Source: Chrysogorgia sp. JL179-B06 (taxonomy: Eukaryota; Cnidaria; Anthozoa; Scleralcyonacea; Chrysogorgiidae). Taken from it: a stretch of 64,000 bases of DNA. The notes under the pieces are model-generated. The model made no database searches. It was not told where the DNA came from and was given only the letters and a program-made list of their open reading frames with translations. Each line of letters starts with the position of its first letter. The first letter of the stretch is position 1. The stretch is taken from assembly GCA_035772405.1 (NCBI GenBank), contig JAYKKM010000114.1, positions 1 to 64,000 on the forward strand, read 5' to 3'. Positions 33,830-45,614 of the stretch are shown here, one piece after another. The translations under genes were made by a program, and so were the position numbers.

Positions 33830-35640
33830 TCACTACCTGTTTCGCTTTCTAACAGAAGGAAACATTTTCTGCAAAACTAGTGGTAAAGGCAATGGCGTTT
33901 CTACACATTGAAAATATAGTGCTTCAATGTATATTCAGTCCAAAAGCAGTTGTTGGGTTGAGGAAGACGAAGAAGGTAGGATAATGCTTTTCCAGACAAG
34001 TTGCGTTTAATGGCTTATTTCATTATCAAGATTGCACTTTCACCTTGTATTGTAGAGCCGTCTAAGGCTTTGAATATGAGCTATCCAGTCCTTCCTCATT
34101 GGTGTCATCGGTGACTTTCATAAGCTTGGTTTCAGATGGTGGTAGAAAAATGGTGCTGAACGTGTTCCCGTTCTTCTAGGTCTTTGGTGAAGTTGCATGA
34201 CCATTTGTCTTGAATTTTTGCAAGCTTTTTTCATAAACGTTTAACTTTTTCTGTGTTATTGACTGAGCGCAAGGTCCGGATAAGAAAGACATTGGTCTAG
34301 TTCTTTTTTCGTTTTACTCTATTTAACTTTTAAACTGAGTTGTTTACATCACTTCGACAATGAAGCCAATCAACGTTTGCGAAAGAAATTAAAAAGATTC
34401 CTTGTTTGGTTCCATTGTTTCCACAAAATTGTTTGCCTTGGAACAAATGATGTATTACAAGCATTTATTGCAGCAGGGGAGGCTATATCGGTATTTGAGA
34501 TCAGTGTGGATCTGCCTGAGGCTTTGGTTTACCTTATCTCAGCATACTATGTGTTTGATATCAGCTATGTAGCAATACAATTCTTTCATTTGCGTAGACT
34601 ATCAATAACTTTGGAATACAAGTTATCATAATCAAAATATGACAAACGTTCATAAACATGTCAGGAAAGTTGCGTATTGTGTGCTTGATCTAAAAATGTT
34701 TCGTGTATGATCTCCGAGGTGAGTATAACGTGCGTTGTTATCACAGTTTCACAGTGTTTGGTTATCATTTCTGCTTTGAAATTTATCTCAATATTAAAGA
34801 CTAATGTATCGCGGAAAATCTTCTCGATACTCAAGAATAACGCGACCACTCGATACTCGAAAGATGTGCGAAAGTTGTGCGTACCAATCGCGCTCGCTCG
34901 AATTCGAAACGCGCTCGTTACTCGAAGTTAAGTTTCATGTGAGCGGTACTGTACATGTTACATAATGTTTCGAGATGTCATGTTGTGTAATTAGAAGTCA
35001 CGTTATGTTGTACAATCTTAAATTATTCACACACGTGTTATAACATATGCGAGGCCTTACAGCCCAGTTATTATTAGTTGAACCTGAACATCATAACAAG
35101 TTTGTTATGTCATTAATAAATCATGACCGTGGAGGAGGTTGTATATCTGACACAAAATCCTGCAGATTTGCATAAACGTTTAGTTAAATTCGACTAAGCT
35201 AAATGCCAAGATGCAACAAAAAGGTGGTAGAAATTACGAATGTCGCTCTGAGATATTGTGCTTAAAACGTTTTGCTACATTATGAAATATTATGGTATAT
35301 TACGAGATGGTTACCCAGTGGTTGGGTGCCAGTGGTTCTTCTTCGCTCGTTGGGGGATAACGGGAGGATGCGAGGCGGTAAAAGTGGGCGGGGAAAAATT
35401 GGGAGACGAGCGTGAAGAACCTCTGGAACAGTTCGCGGTGTTTTAGATCGTGCCGAACCAATCAAAATGCTTTATTGACCAAACTAGTCCAGAATCTGGA
35501 CTAAAGCGTTGATTGGTTAACAGCATGATTTTTTTAAAAAAATGAATTTCATTGGTTATATGAAGCCATGACTGTGGCTTTGAGAAAAACCATCATTCAG
35601 AATACGTTCGCGATCGGCCTGATTTAATACTCATATTTAC
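33830..35640. other. Mostly non-coding stretch
   Basis: No intact gene. Apart from one possible coding fragment at 34377-34631, only AT-rich sequence and a G-rich patch near 35330-35400. Confidence 0.35.
34377..34631 (+). pseudogene. Possible SAM-gene C-terminal fragment
   Basis: An open frame ending at 34631 reads AFIAAGEAISVFEISVDLPE followed by ALVYLISAYYVFDISY. The 'ALxxLIxxYYVxxxxYP' pattern is shared with the C-terminal block of the SAM-domain gene at 48.3 kb (ALAILIACYYVYNIEYP). Likely a scrap of a related transposon-borne gene; no neighbouring exons recognised. Confidence 0.35.
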
Positions 35641-35659
35641 ATAATTTGCGTTTATTTTT

Positions 35660-36000
35660 TTCTAATATGCCTTTGATTTCACGAGAAGATTTTAATGATG
35701 CTGTTGATAGTGTTTTGCTGGTGTGACGAAGCTGAACGAATATCAGACTGTTCCATCTCTCATCCAGCATCAAGACGTCTTCGGGATATTGCCAACATGT
35801 TTTGGGAAATTGCTAGTATTCCAACTTCTGCCAGCATTGTGTCGAGACCTGCATAACATGGGCTACGTAAATTACCCGACGAGCGCAAAAGTGTTGCTTA
35901 TATGCCCACTGTTGCGCTCATCGAATCTCAGATGAACGCGAACTTCAGATGAGAGGAATTTCGTGTGCGTGTCTCTTCTGTCAAAGACCAAGACAAGCCC
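35660..36000 (+). pseudogene. RecQ-like DNA helicase N-terminal fragment
   Basis: Reads TKLNEYQTVPSLIQHQDVFG then ILPTCFGKLLVFQLLPALCR, followed by AKVLLICPL, ALIESQMN and (next frame) ELQMRGISCACL. This is helicase motif I (Walker A, normally GxGKS/T) followed by motif Ia of a RecQ-like enzyme. Here the P-loop reads LPTCFGKL: the Gly and the Ser/Thr are lost, and a one-base slip lies near 35935. Only about 110 residues remain before the CATGCATGCA array. Inactive. Confidence 0.65.
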
Positions 36001-36005
36001 TTCTA

Positions 36006-36133
36006 AATGCATGCATGTTGCATGCATGCAAACAGTTGTGATGAAGCACGGATGCATGCATGCATGCAAAATTGTATTGCATGCATGCAAAGATAAAATG
36101 CATGCATGCAAATATAAAATGCATGCATGCAAA
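36006..36133. repeat. TGCATGCATGCA palindrome array, left
   Basis: Five or more copies of a self-complementary TGCATGCATGCA core separated by 10-25 bases of A/T-rich spacer. It begins right after CCCTTCTAAA (about 35998). A matching array near 39.0 kb ends with the inverse TTTAGAAGGG. Confidence 0.9.
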
Positions 36134-36925
36134 ATTGTTCAGACAATACAAAGCTCTGAGAGATATTGTCCACTGAAAATTTATTTACTGTAGTTTGGCA
36201 AATGAAGTGGCTATTATCTAATTCAAGTAATTTAGAACTAAAAGAAGTACTGTACTGTAAGTTTCAAACAGCAATTGGGCGAGGGATTGTTGCGTATACG
36301 TATTTCTAGTTATTATATAAACTTATTAGCAGATTGGTCCCCAGATTGGAATTTGAATCGGGTCTCAGTCAAATAAATGTTCTCTCAGTAACACACGATC
36401 GGAACATGTAATAGGCTACCTTATACGGTACGCGAAAATACTATTTTATAAGCTAAGGTGAATATATATTTATATTTATTTTTATATTTCCTATCTTTAT
36501 GATTGACCATTTATTTCAATCAGATCAACTAAATGAGTTCTTGACCAATCAGGCGACAATGACAGTGTGCTTAATTTAGCAACACACTTCGCAGAGGTCC
36601 GCCTGCGGCTCTACCAATCAGAATACAGGAAATTTTGATCCAACACAGCATTGAAGCTCCAATCGCTTCGACAGTCGTCACATGCAACATAGCTGTAACA
36701 GTCAACTTCGCGTTTGGATTTGAATAATATTCTTTCAACGCAACCAACACTCGAAATGACAGAGGTAAAGTAATTATCACTACTAAGTTAATATTATAAC
36801 TATGATTTACTGGGTAGTAATTGCGTCGGGTGTTCGAAAATACTTCGACCTCGTGTGCGAAGATGATGAGGTTTGATTTTAAGTCCTATTTTGTTGTCGT
36901 TGCAATATACTCGGCCTCTTATTAT
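36134..36925. other. Stretch without recognisable gene
   Basis: No supported gene or repeat. Confidence 0.35.
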
Positions 36926-37095
36926 AGTTTACAAGCGCAGCGTAAAAACCTGTTATTGTTGCACAAGCTGAATACAGACTTGATAAGAAGGTAGATCAGC
37001 TGTTGATCTCTATTCTGTGGAGTCTGCTTGCCACCTTCAAGTCTGTATTCAGCTTGTGCAACAATAACAAGTTTTTACGCTGCGCTTGTAAACTA
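36926..37095. repeat. Long hairpin (arms about 64 bp)
   Basis: AGTTTACAAGCGCAGCGTAA at the left pairs with TTACGCTGCGCTTGTAAACT at the right; pairing continues through the CTGTTATTGTTGCACAAGCT and AATACAGACTTG segments with one or two mismatches. Loop of about 40 bp. Typical of a foldback MITE; no clear target duplication. Confidence 0.9.
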
Positions 37096-38240
37096 GTTAT
37101 TATTATCTAAATTTAATACGTGACCATGTTCCTGTGCACATGTATGCAAATGTTAACAGAGCTTTCCGGTTTACAAACTTGATCCATAATTTTAGCTTTA
37201 TCTCCATACTGTAATCAATAATACAGCACAGTCTGTCTGTTTTTCCTTGAGGTGTTTGAATGTGCCACGAAGCTCGAGTTAAATCTATTTGTAAATTTGT
37301 TTTGGTTGAGAGGTTATTCCAAACTCAGTTTGCATTTGCAAAACATTGTTGACATATATGCAAATTAATTATTTTCTGCAACACTTTCACTAATATATAC
37401 ATTATGTTATTTTTAAAAAACAAATTGACCTTGCATGTTTTGACTTTTGATGCGGAATACCACAGACCAAATATACTGGCGAACCCTGCCAATTTTCGGA
37501 CTGTTTGAACTTTATTCTGGCATGAGTGGCCTTTTTACCTTGAATTTATGATTGGCTCTTAGGTTAGTCACATAATTGGCAGTTCATCACCTTTTCACAC
37601 CAATTTATTACCAATTTATCTGCCTATGCAGCACTCAAAACTTTTTGGATAACTGTATACAGGGTGTGACCAAAAATTGGGTACTGGTGAGTCTGTAACC
37701 AGAATTTCACAACCAATTGGCAACTGGCAACTTAAATCATCAAACACACATGTGCAGTACTTAATATATTTCAGTTTATACTCTGCTTTAGACTAATAGT
37801 AAAGAAGCCATCCAAAAACATTTGCAAGGAATTACATATTTGAATATAATTCCTTTTTCTGACAATTGACATATTATATTTCAGTAAAATGAATTATTTT
37901 ATACAGTATAAAATGCTATTATAGACAGTGTACCAAATACAAATATTGATAATTTTCCTCTTTTCTTGAAGGTTTCTTAGGACAAATGTTTCAAATGCTA
38001 TCCTGATGTTAACAGAGTGATTGGGCAAGTGGCCATTGAATCTAGAAAAGGACGCCAATGCAACAGACCGAGACGACTCAGTTATTGCTGCCATGTTTGG
38101 TGAAAATTGACATTTGTCACTTATTTAATTTTACTAATCTGCCTTTATTACAAATTACTTTAATTAAGTAACTTAAAATTTTGAGTTTAGTAACTAGTAT
38201 ATGAATATCAAAATAAATGAAGCCTAGTGGTTGAAGTATT
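37096..38240. other. Stretch without recognisable gene
   Basis: AT-rich DNA between two foldback repeats. No supported coding block, RNA gene or repeat unit. Confidence 0.35.
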
Positions 38241-38340
38241 GTTTAATAAACGAGCAGCAGTGTTTTATCAGATATAAAACACGAGGGCGTAGCCCGAGTG
38301 TTTTAGATCTGATAAAACACGTGCTGCGAGTTTATTAAAC
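38241..38340. repeat. Hairpin with GTTTAATAAAC ends
   Basis: The left arm from GTTTAATAAACGAGCAGCAG and TGTTTTATCAGAT pairs with the right arm ATCTGATAAAACACGTGCTGC...GTTTATTAAAC. The centre CGAGGGCGTAGCCCGAG is itself palindromic. Foldback element. Confidence 0.85.
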
Positions 38341-38559
38341 GGCTTCAAACACGACCCATTTGATAAGTTCATTGGCATGGTAATTTTGAAAATCGATGTT
38401 GTCTAAGCTGAGAAAATCAAAGATAAAGTTTATGTAAATCAGCACGAATCTTTATCACATTTAAAGACACGATACGGTAGTGATTTTCTTTTGTCTTTCC
38501 TCATGAATTATTAATGAGTGTTTGAAAAGATTATATTATTGACTATGTTTTAAAGTATC

Positions 38560-38707
38560 TAAAAAGGTTGGTGTACTACAGAAATAGCATGTAAGTTGTC
38601 TAACATTTCAAGTGAAGGCCCTTCGTCAGAGAGTTAAAGGCGAAGGGCCTTCACTCGAAACGTTAGACAATTACATGCTATTTCTGTAGTACACCAAACG
38701 TTTTAGA
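38560..38707. repeat. Hairpin with arms about 65 bp
   Basis: GTGTACTACAGAAATAGCAT...GAAGGCCCTTCG pairs almost perfectly with CGAAGGGCCTTC...ATGCTATTTCTGTAGTACAC; loop of about 15 bp. The GAAGGGCCTTC core is itself near-palindromic. Confidence 0.9.
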
Positions 38708-38984
38708 CATTTGATTTGTATTTCTACACTGCTTAGGCATTTTATAAGTTTTAAATTGATTTGGCAATTTGAAAACAATACAAATCAAGTTTTGATTGTA
38801 CATGTAATCTATATTTTAGCACTTCGTATACAAATGGTTTATATTTTAAATGTTGTCATCATTTAGGTAGGGTTTAATAAATTTGCAATTAAATAATTTG
38901 CCATTGAATCAGTTTTTGTGTTTCTGAATGATGGGAAGATTTCAATTTGTAAGATTGCTAAAAATATGCATACATGAAATTTTT

Positions 38985-39109
38985 GCATGCATTTTTACAT
39001 GCAACGTATGCATGCATGCAACCTATTGCATGCATGCAAATTTGCATGCATGCAACCTATGCAGAATTATACAACCCCTGCATGCATGCATTTCCTGCAT
39101 GCATGCAAA
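38985..39109. repeat. TGCATGCATGCA palindrome array, right
   Basis: At least five TGCATGCATGCA cores with short spacers (ACCTAT, AAATT, and others), followed by TTTAGAAGGGG at about 39119-39129, the inverse of the CCCTTCTAAA that opens the left array. Confidence 0.9.
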
Positions 39110-39129
39110 TGGGACAAATTTAGAAGGGG

Positions 39130-39717
39130 GAACAACTTCTGGCTCTTCTTCAGTTAAATCATAAATAGTGCCCACATGAATGTTTGATAATTGTCATCAG
39201 CTCTACACCAATCATCTTTGAACTTTTCTCTAAGTTGATCCACTGTATGAATGGCAATTGGCGGTAGCTCTGGAAGCCCTTGAAACTTTGGAGTTGTCAA
39301 TGTTCTTCACCATTGAGTCACCAACACTTTACCCCGCATATGTTTGGATTTCTGATCCGTTTTGCCGTTCATTTTTCGTGGTTCATGCTTTCGTTTGACT
39401 TTGGGATCTTGATTTTTCTGTTGAAAATTTGTTTTATGATTTGAACGGTAATTCTTTATTTGCGCGGTAAAATCGTTCAAGTAATTATTTGAACACAAAC
39501 TGTCTTGAAGGGCGGATTGGTTGTCTTGCGAGCTGTCTTCGACGGCTTCGAAGCTGTCTTGAGTGTTTTCGATGGCTTCGACATGAAGTGAAGAAAAACG
39601 GTTAGAAGTCTTTACTGTTGTACCAACTGCAGGTGTAGGAGTTTTAACCTTGTTTGAATCATTCTTGACCTCAACTTCGATCCACTCGTGTTGTTTGATA
39701 TCTAAAATTTGTTTCAA
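39130..39717 (-). pseudogene. Unknown element-type protein, broken by stops
   Basis: A frame of 136 codons from 39717 with an acidic/Ser-rich middle (ENTQDSFEAVEDSSQDNQSA) and a basic tail (KVKRKHEPRKMNGKTDQKSK). It hits TGA at about 39308 and continues in the same frame with LPELPPIAIHTVDQLREKFK and DDWCRADDNYQTFMWALF to 39140. I do not recognise the family. The composition recalls gag/ORF1-like or other element-associated proteins. Confidence 0.4.
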
Positions 39718-39734
39718 CCATATAACCTATCGAC

Positions 39735-40839
39735 GTGGTTCCTCAATATTACGAGGAATTTTATGAAGTTCTAGTGTGTGGTGAATTGTTTGGCTCCATG
39801 AAAGGAAGAAACAACCGATCATCTGTTATTCTTGCAAGATGGCATGGGCAGTGGGGTCTTGATACAGAAACCGTTGAAAGAAGACCAGGTAAGGTTAAAG
39901 CACTTAACTGTCAATTTTCACGTAGTTCTCGTACCTACACTTGAATATTCTTTTCACGTATGGTATTATTCATGCTAAAATAACATGTACTCTACACAAG
40001 CGCTCTGATTGGTCAATACCCATGCTTGGATAAGAGTATCCAAACACCGGAATTTTGAGGTCGATCTTGTACACAATATAATTTGTGAGGGCGACATTTA
40101 CCTTATTGAAAGTTTCAATAAAACCAAAAAGGACACCACTTTTATAGATAGAGTCCACCAAGAGAACATGGAAAAGGTGTAAAATGTTTATTTTACCTCT
40201 CGTCGGGTAGGATATTAATGAAGAAATCATTCATTTTGTAATTCTTGTAACCAACAAAAAAATCACTGAACAACACTTCGACAGTGAGAGAAAACTACAA
40301 AAAAGATTCTGTGTTGTAGATTATGCTAGGCAAACTTACAACAATACTTTACATCTGCAGCAAGCCAACATAAAGTTAAACGGCATATTTTCGTGTTTTT
40401 TGGATAACGTGATCCAAACACTTGGGATATTTCTCACAACATCCTGTGTGTTTGGATTACGTTATCCAAATACGTAAAACCATCAGGTATTTCTTAACTT
40501 TTATAAATTGTAAAAAATTTAAAAAATTAATTAATTACATTAGAAGCAGTTGTACTAAAAGTAACATTTGGTTTATAGGTGAAATTCAACATTTCTTACG
40601 CCACACTGTACATCTTACATCTTGGCGTATGTTTACTGGTACAATGCAGAGAATATTTTGGGCTACCAGTGCAAATTTGTCTTGAAAATTACGAAGATGC
40701 ATCCGCTGCCTCGTTTATTCCACTGGGTAGAATATCTCACAGGTGCGCAGCATCGAAGGTGAAGTACAATTTAAGAACCATAAATCGAAATGAGAACGTT
40801 GTTGTAGTTGTGCCGATTGAAAGACAATTTAACATGTAG
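39735..40839 (+). pseudogene. Uncharacterised two-exon element gene, C-terminal part
   Basis: Exon-like block 39735-39892 (YYEEFYEVLVCGELFGSMKG...SSVILARWHGQWG...VERRPGKV) and a terminal exon from about 40579 (KFNISYATLYILHLGVCLLV... to a stop at 40837-40839), ending ASAASFIPLGRISHRCA...NVVVVVPIE. 'ELxGSxxxxxxRSSxIxAxW', 'RPG' and 'xASFIPxxRI' form a pattern I recall from repeated, function-unknown cnidarian proteins next to transposon genes. Both exons are open, but the 5' part of the gene is not seen. Function unknown. Confidence 0.45.
40398..40470. repeat. Short hairpin with TTTGGATAAC ends
   Basis: TTTGGATAACGTGATCCAAA with CAC pairs with GTGTGTTTGGATTACGTTAT and CCAAA. Each arm is itself partly palindromic. 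It sits in the putative intron of the two-exon gene. Confidence 0.8.
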
Positions 40840-40844
40840 TCCGG

Positions 40845-41335
40845 AATCTGGTTATATAGTTATTGTTAATTAACCAATTTTGTGAATTTTAGTGAGTACA
40901 GATTAATGGTGGTACATCATTGTTTTGAAACGATATATTTGTAAATAAATCTTTTAAAGTTTGCATGGTGCATGGTAACATATATTTATAGAACATTTGT
41001 GGATACTATTATATACTATTATACTACTTGGGAATCTATTGAAATTGCCAAAGCCAAAACCATGGTGCAAGAGGGGGCCGAGGGGCAACCGCTAAACAAC
41101 ACTTTGCAGCCTCTTTTAATATAGAAATAACTTTGAGAAACCTGTTTTCAAACAAATTAATTATACGTAATTATTGCACGTGCTTTACCGTTACGAATGC
41201 CGCTTAATGTGACGTGAGCAAACATTCACTTAGTTTTAGATGCTCTGAGCCTCTGATGAAGTCTCGAGTTTAGCAAAATAAATTATTTACATAAATTTGT
41301 AACTATTTTAAACGTAAGCATTGTAGTTTTCCCTA
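40845..41335. other. Stretch without recognisable gene
   Basis: AT-rich; no supported feature. Confidence 0.35.
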
Positions 41336-41336
41336 C

Positions 41337-41508
41337 AAAATAGCTGCAATTCAATTTCTTAGCCTGAGCAACTCAATTAGTGAAGTTTGTTGAATTACTT
41401 GTTCCTTTGATTCCATTGATCTTTAATTGATAATCCTTTTTTGGTTCATCAAAGTTCCCATCATTACCGATTTAGTCAGACCGAGGAACTGAATTGCAGC
41501 TATTTTTT
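41337..41508. repeat. Inverted repeat with AAATAGCTGCAATTC ends
   Basis: AAAATAGCTGCAATTCAATT at the left and AACTGAATTGCAGCTATTTT at the right pair with one or two mismatches; interior partly self-complementary (CTTTGATTCC... region). Small foldback element. Confidence 0.75.
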
Positions 41509-41910
41509 AATAACACTTCTGTTGCTACGACAGTAAGTATAGATTAATCTGAATGTATTATTCAGTGATTTATTGGTATAATGCTTTATTAAATTTGTTG
41601 TATGAAAATAAAGCATTTCTTAAATTTTCCTGCGAAGTAGATAATTGTCTAGTATCTTGCTTACGTGTATTTTTTGCAATTGATGTTCATTACAGGAATT
41701 AGAAGTTAATTAAATTAGTTCATTACTTCCACTTTGGTCATTTTAGCCAACTCAAATTTGATTTTTTTTTAAATCCATAATACATAATATAACATTTATT
41801 ATACGCTGTATAATGACTTCATCAGTATACGGATCATAATATGACCAGGATTCGCCAAAGTCCTTATACGATCTTATATGGACAGTAAACCACGTGTATA
41901 AGGATTCATT

Positions 41911-42165
41911 TTACATCCTTATACAACTCATTTCTTGCAGTGCATGTTGCCTCATCACATATTGCCGGTAGAAAGCATGCCTCATAGACCTGTTATATGT
42001 TGGTGTGAAGACATATCTATCTGCCAAACTTCTGATTGCTGTTGAAATATTATCAGACAAGGCAGATGTTATGAAATGCCTTGCTTTTGCACCTGCAATG
42101 GCGTTTTTCTTTGCAGCAAACCCTTTCTTTATCTGTGAGCATTTCACAACAATTACCACAAACAC
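41911..42165 (-). pseudogene. Possible P2X7-C-like fragment
   Basis: A frame reading KKNAIAGAKARHFITSALSD...NRSMRHAFYRQYVMRQHALQ. The 'RxxxYRQYVxxxH' stretch matches the style of RKAAYRQFVLARH in the gene at 7.5 kb. The WCxCGKC motif is not found nearby, so this is only a tentative fragment. Confidence 0.3.
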
Positions 42166-42750
42166 AAAATGGTGGGGTGGTTGCGATCTACTGCGGGGTG
42201 GTTGTTCACAACCATTTTGTATGGTGGCAATAAATCCCCTAGTTGTAGACGTCTTGATGTGAATCCTATTTTAGCAACTGCCAAAAGGTTTTCATGAGAT
42301 AGAGACTCCAACAGTTCCTAAAAAATGTTAAAGTGAAGGTATAAATAAGCACACAGGTCTAAGCAATTTCACAAAGCATCCACAATTCATTGTTCCAACT
42401 CCTTTATTCAACTGATACTTTATTCAACTGCATAGTGTAATAACTAGCTAATTAACACACATAGTTGCTTTACCTCCTGACTGTTCAGGTTCATCAACAG
42501 TTTCAGGTTGCCTTGGCCTAACATTTATTTCAGGGACTTCAGCCTCTGCCTTTCAATATTAAAAACAAATATATATATATATATATACATATAAGATTTT
42601 CAATTCCAATAATCACGGAAATTGGTTCCATGCATGGTTGCTATATAACATTTATAGTCAGACTATTTTGTGCAACTGTGCTTGCATAAATAAACAATTT
42701 GTGTATTAATACATATACATATACACATCTATATATATACACACATGACA

Positions 42751-43122
42751 AGATGAGCCCGGAGAAAGTGTAATTTTGCGCTTTGTGCATCATGTGCCTT
42801 GCGGTCAGCCTCGGAAAACTAGCTATCGACTAGCCTGATATACTTCTTCTCCCACCACCACCAAAATCTGGCCTTGAGCCCAAACGCCGTATTCGTCAAG
42901 AGCTTCGACGGAATTTCCATCGTTAAAACTATTCATTTACTTCAAAATATTTATCGCTTGCTTTGAATAAAAACGTGTTCGCTGACAGCAGTCTTGAGTT
43001 CAAGTGATTCTCTGACCGTGAACCATAGAAACAACCTCATTAATCAACCAATCACAGTATCTATGAACACATCCCATCACACTTTGAGAGCATAAATTAG
43101 ACACTTTCTCCGGGCACATCTT
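42751..43122. mobile_element. 372-bp MITE inserted in an AC/AT microsatellite
   Basis: Ends AGATGAGCCCGGAGAAAGTG and the imperfect inverse CACTTTCTCCGGGCACATCT. (TA)n/(CA)n simple repeats lie directly outside both ends (about 42690-42745 and 43125-43190), as if one microsatellite had been split. Confidence 0.75.
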
Positions 43123-43407
43123 CTAATGATATATACACATATATATATATACACATATATATATACACATACATATATACACACACACAGGCCATAGTCG
43201 TAACCAAGCAATAAGAAAAACAAAGACGTTGGAAATTAACAAGCTCAATGATTATAATGTGCTGTTGTTGAATTTGTTGTGGATATTTGAGAAAATTGAG
43301 TGATGCGGTGAGTACTGAACCATTAGATACAAATTGTTGTTAAATTTATTTCACGACAGAAATTTTGAGTTGAGTTTTAGTCCAGGGATTATTTTTCCAT
43401 TCCTTCA

Positions 43408-44831
43408 TCAAGGCTTTAGCATATTTAATTTTGTCCAACAGCAGTTTAGACTCGTGATTTGATAGTAATTCTTGGGAAGAGGGCCGTTTTGTGTGAGAAC
43501 TGTTGTTGCTCCCAGGCTTTGAGGTCGTCTTTTGCTTTGGTGAGTTCTCGTGAAACTTTTGTATGCAACGCTGTCCAAGTCATTGACAAAAGTATGGTTG
43601 CTTGGGTGTTCTTTAACGTTTTTTCGTACTTTGTCGTATCTTGTAACGTCATCGCTTTGACCCAAAATGATAGCCAGTGCCCGTCCATGCTTGGTTAAGT
43701 TGTTGATCCACGACAGTTTATCTAGGATTTACAAGAACAAAAATCACTATAAATACTCCTCGTATTTTATTATTAGTAATACAGCAGATCAATTTAAATG
43801 CCCAAATACAATGAGAATAATGCAGTAATCACATAGACCTATTTTACCTTGTGTTGTGTTTGTTATTGATTGGGTAATTGAACCACAAATATCAACCACA
43901 CTGCCAGCTCCATCCTTATTGACCACACTATCATCTCCATCAGTATCAACAACATTTCCAAAATCATCTTCATCAGCACTAACCACAGTCCCACAAACAT
44001 CCCCAATATCATCTCCATCAGAACTATCCATGGCCACAGTTCCAACATCTCCACCAACACTAACCACAGTTTCAACATCATCACCAACCACAGTTATGCA
44101 AATATCATCTCCATCCTCAGCAACCTCATTCACTGGGATATTGTGAATTAATTTCATGCCCGCGTTGCCATCCTCTACACGGAGAACTGAAAGGCAGGTA
44201 TCTGGATCAAATACCTTTCCCAGCAGTCTTTCCGATATTCCCCTTCTGATTCAAAGTTGCTGGAGCAGAAATGATGAAGCCATGGGCCATTGTGAACTGT
44301 GTGTATGATAATTCTATAATAGCCTTAAGTTCAGAAGCCTCCTTTTTTGAAAGGTGTGCAGGGAGCTCTGTCAAGACATTTTAAATATGCTTTCCAATGT
44401 CACGCAGAGGCTTAACCCCCAAGATTTCGGAATGGCTACAGTTGATGGACTCCAAGGATGCTGTTGGATCATTGTAGAGGAGGGCAGAAACTCTCTGGAC
44501 ACCATGCATTCCTTCTTTGAGTAGCACTTCCAACTGATCCTTATTATTGCCTTCATATATGCCTCTAGAAGATAGTTCTTGTCAAACTTGCTTTGTCTAG
44601 GTGGTGAAGTGGCTTATTGAACTTTTCCAAGTTATGTTTCGTTCCATAAGACCCTTTCAACACCAGCTTCTGCCTCTCTTCCAGGGACATGTATGTGCAA
44701 TGGAAAGAATAGACACGATTAGCATAGGCACTGCATTTGGAGCAATAATAGTTCCCTCCTTTTTGTTGGCCACATTCAAATTGCCTGGCAGGACTGTTGC
44801 CATAAAAGAAACGCATCACATCAGGGTACAA
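43408..44831 (-). pseudogene. Uncharacterised multi-exon element gene
   Basis: Blocks from 5' to 3' on the minus strand: SPARQFECGQQKGGNYYCSK with CSAYANRV (44800-44690, a CxxC zinc-binding pair), LHHLDKASLTRTIF (44600), QLEVLLKEGMHGVQRVSALL and SEILGVKPLRDIGKHI then a stop (44540-44383), ELPAHLSKKEASELKAIIEL (about 44365), an Asp/Gly/Val-rich low-complexity segment (44157-43860), and RALAIILGQSDDVTRYDKVR (about 43665). Stop codons and frame changes separate the blocks. The set resembles repeated cnidarian proteins of unknown function. Not assigned. Confidence 0.45.
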
Positions 44832-45614
44832 ATTAACGTTTCAAAAAATGCATCGCAATAATATTTTGTCGAAATATCGTCCCCCCGATTTTCGTGTAAT
44901 CCCCCGTGGATACTTTAACATTTCTGGTATTAAAATACGACACGTTTGCAAAGTTTTAATTACAATCTTTACTTTCTCAACTAAAGTTTTACTTGACCTC
45001 CTATCATTAAAATTAATCATTTGCAGTTCAGTGAAATAGAGTCTATCTACAGTAGTCCTGTATTTAAATTAGTACAAACAACAGCAATGCATGAACTGCA
45101 CATTTCTTACACATATAAATACCACACTAGACATTGTATGATTACTAAATCTAAAAATTACATGTAATATACGTAATATAAGGATTTAAAACGGATTAAT
45201 CGATTTGAAGGTAAGAAGTAAAGAGTTATTTGCTATGTTTCATCGTCAGATTCCAGATCATCATTTTCCAAATCTGACATAGTCAGTTCGGTGATGTCGA
45301 TCACGCCATCTTTGAACGAGGTTGTTTTCCGTTATTTTGGATAGCTATGGTTGGAACAATTCAGTCGTCGAACTTTGGCATTAAACCATAATTTGATCTC
45401 TGCATCTGGGCAGAAATCATCGATCAATGAACCACGACTGTCTTCGCTGACACGAAGACTCGCTTCAAGTCTATCCCTACCAAGTCGATTACGCCAATCT
45501 GTCTTCACTCTTCCCACAGTGCTGAACATTCGTTAAAACTTCGCGTTGGAAAAAGGAGTTATTAGCAATAACTCAATGATATGCAGGACATTCGCGCACT
45601 CTTCCTGAAGTTAT

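Noticed and set aside
36006..36133. CRISPR array
   Set aside because: Repeats are 12-bp palindromes with A/T spacers of uneven length in a eukaryotic genome; no cas-like gene.
43856..44146. Plus-strand Ser/Thr/Pro-rich ORF
   Set aside because: Mirror of the low-complexity Asp/Val-rich segment read on the minus strand.
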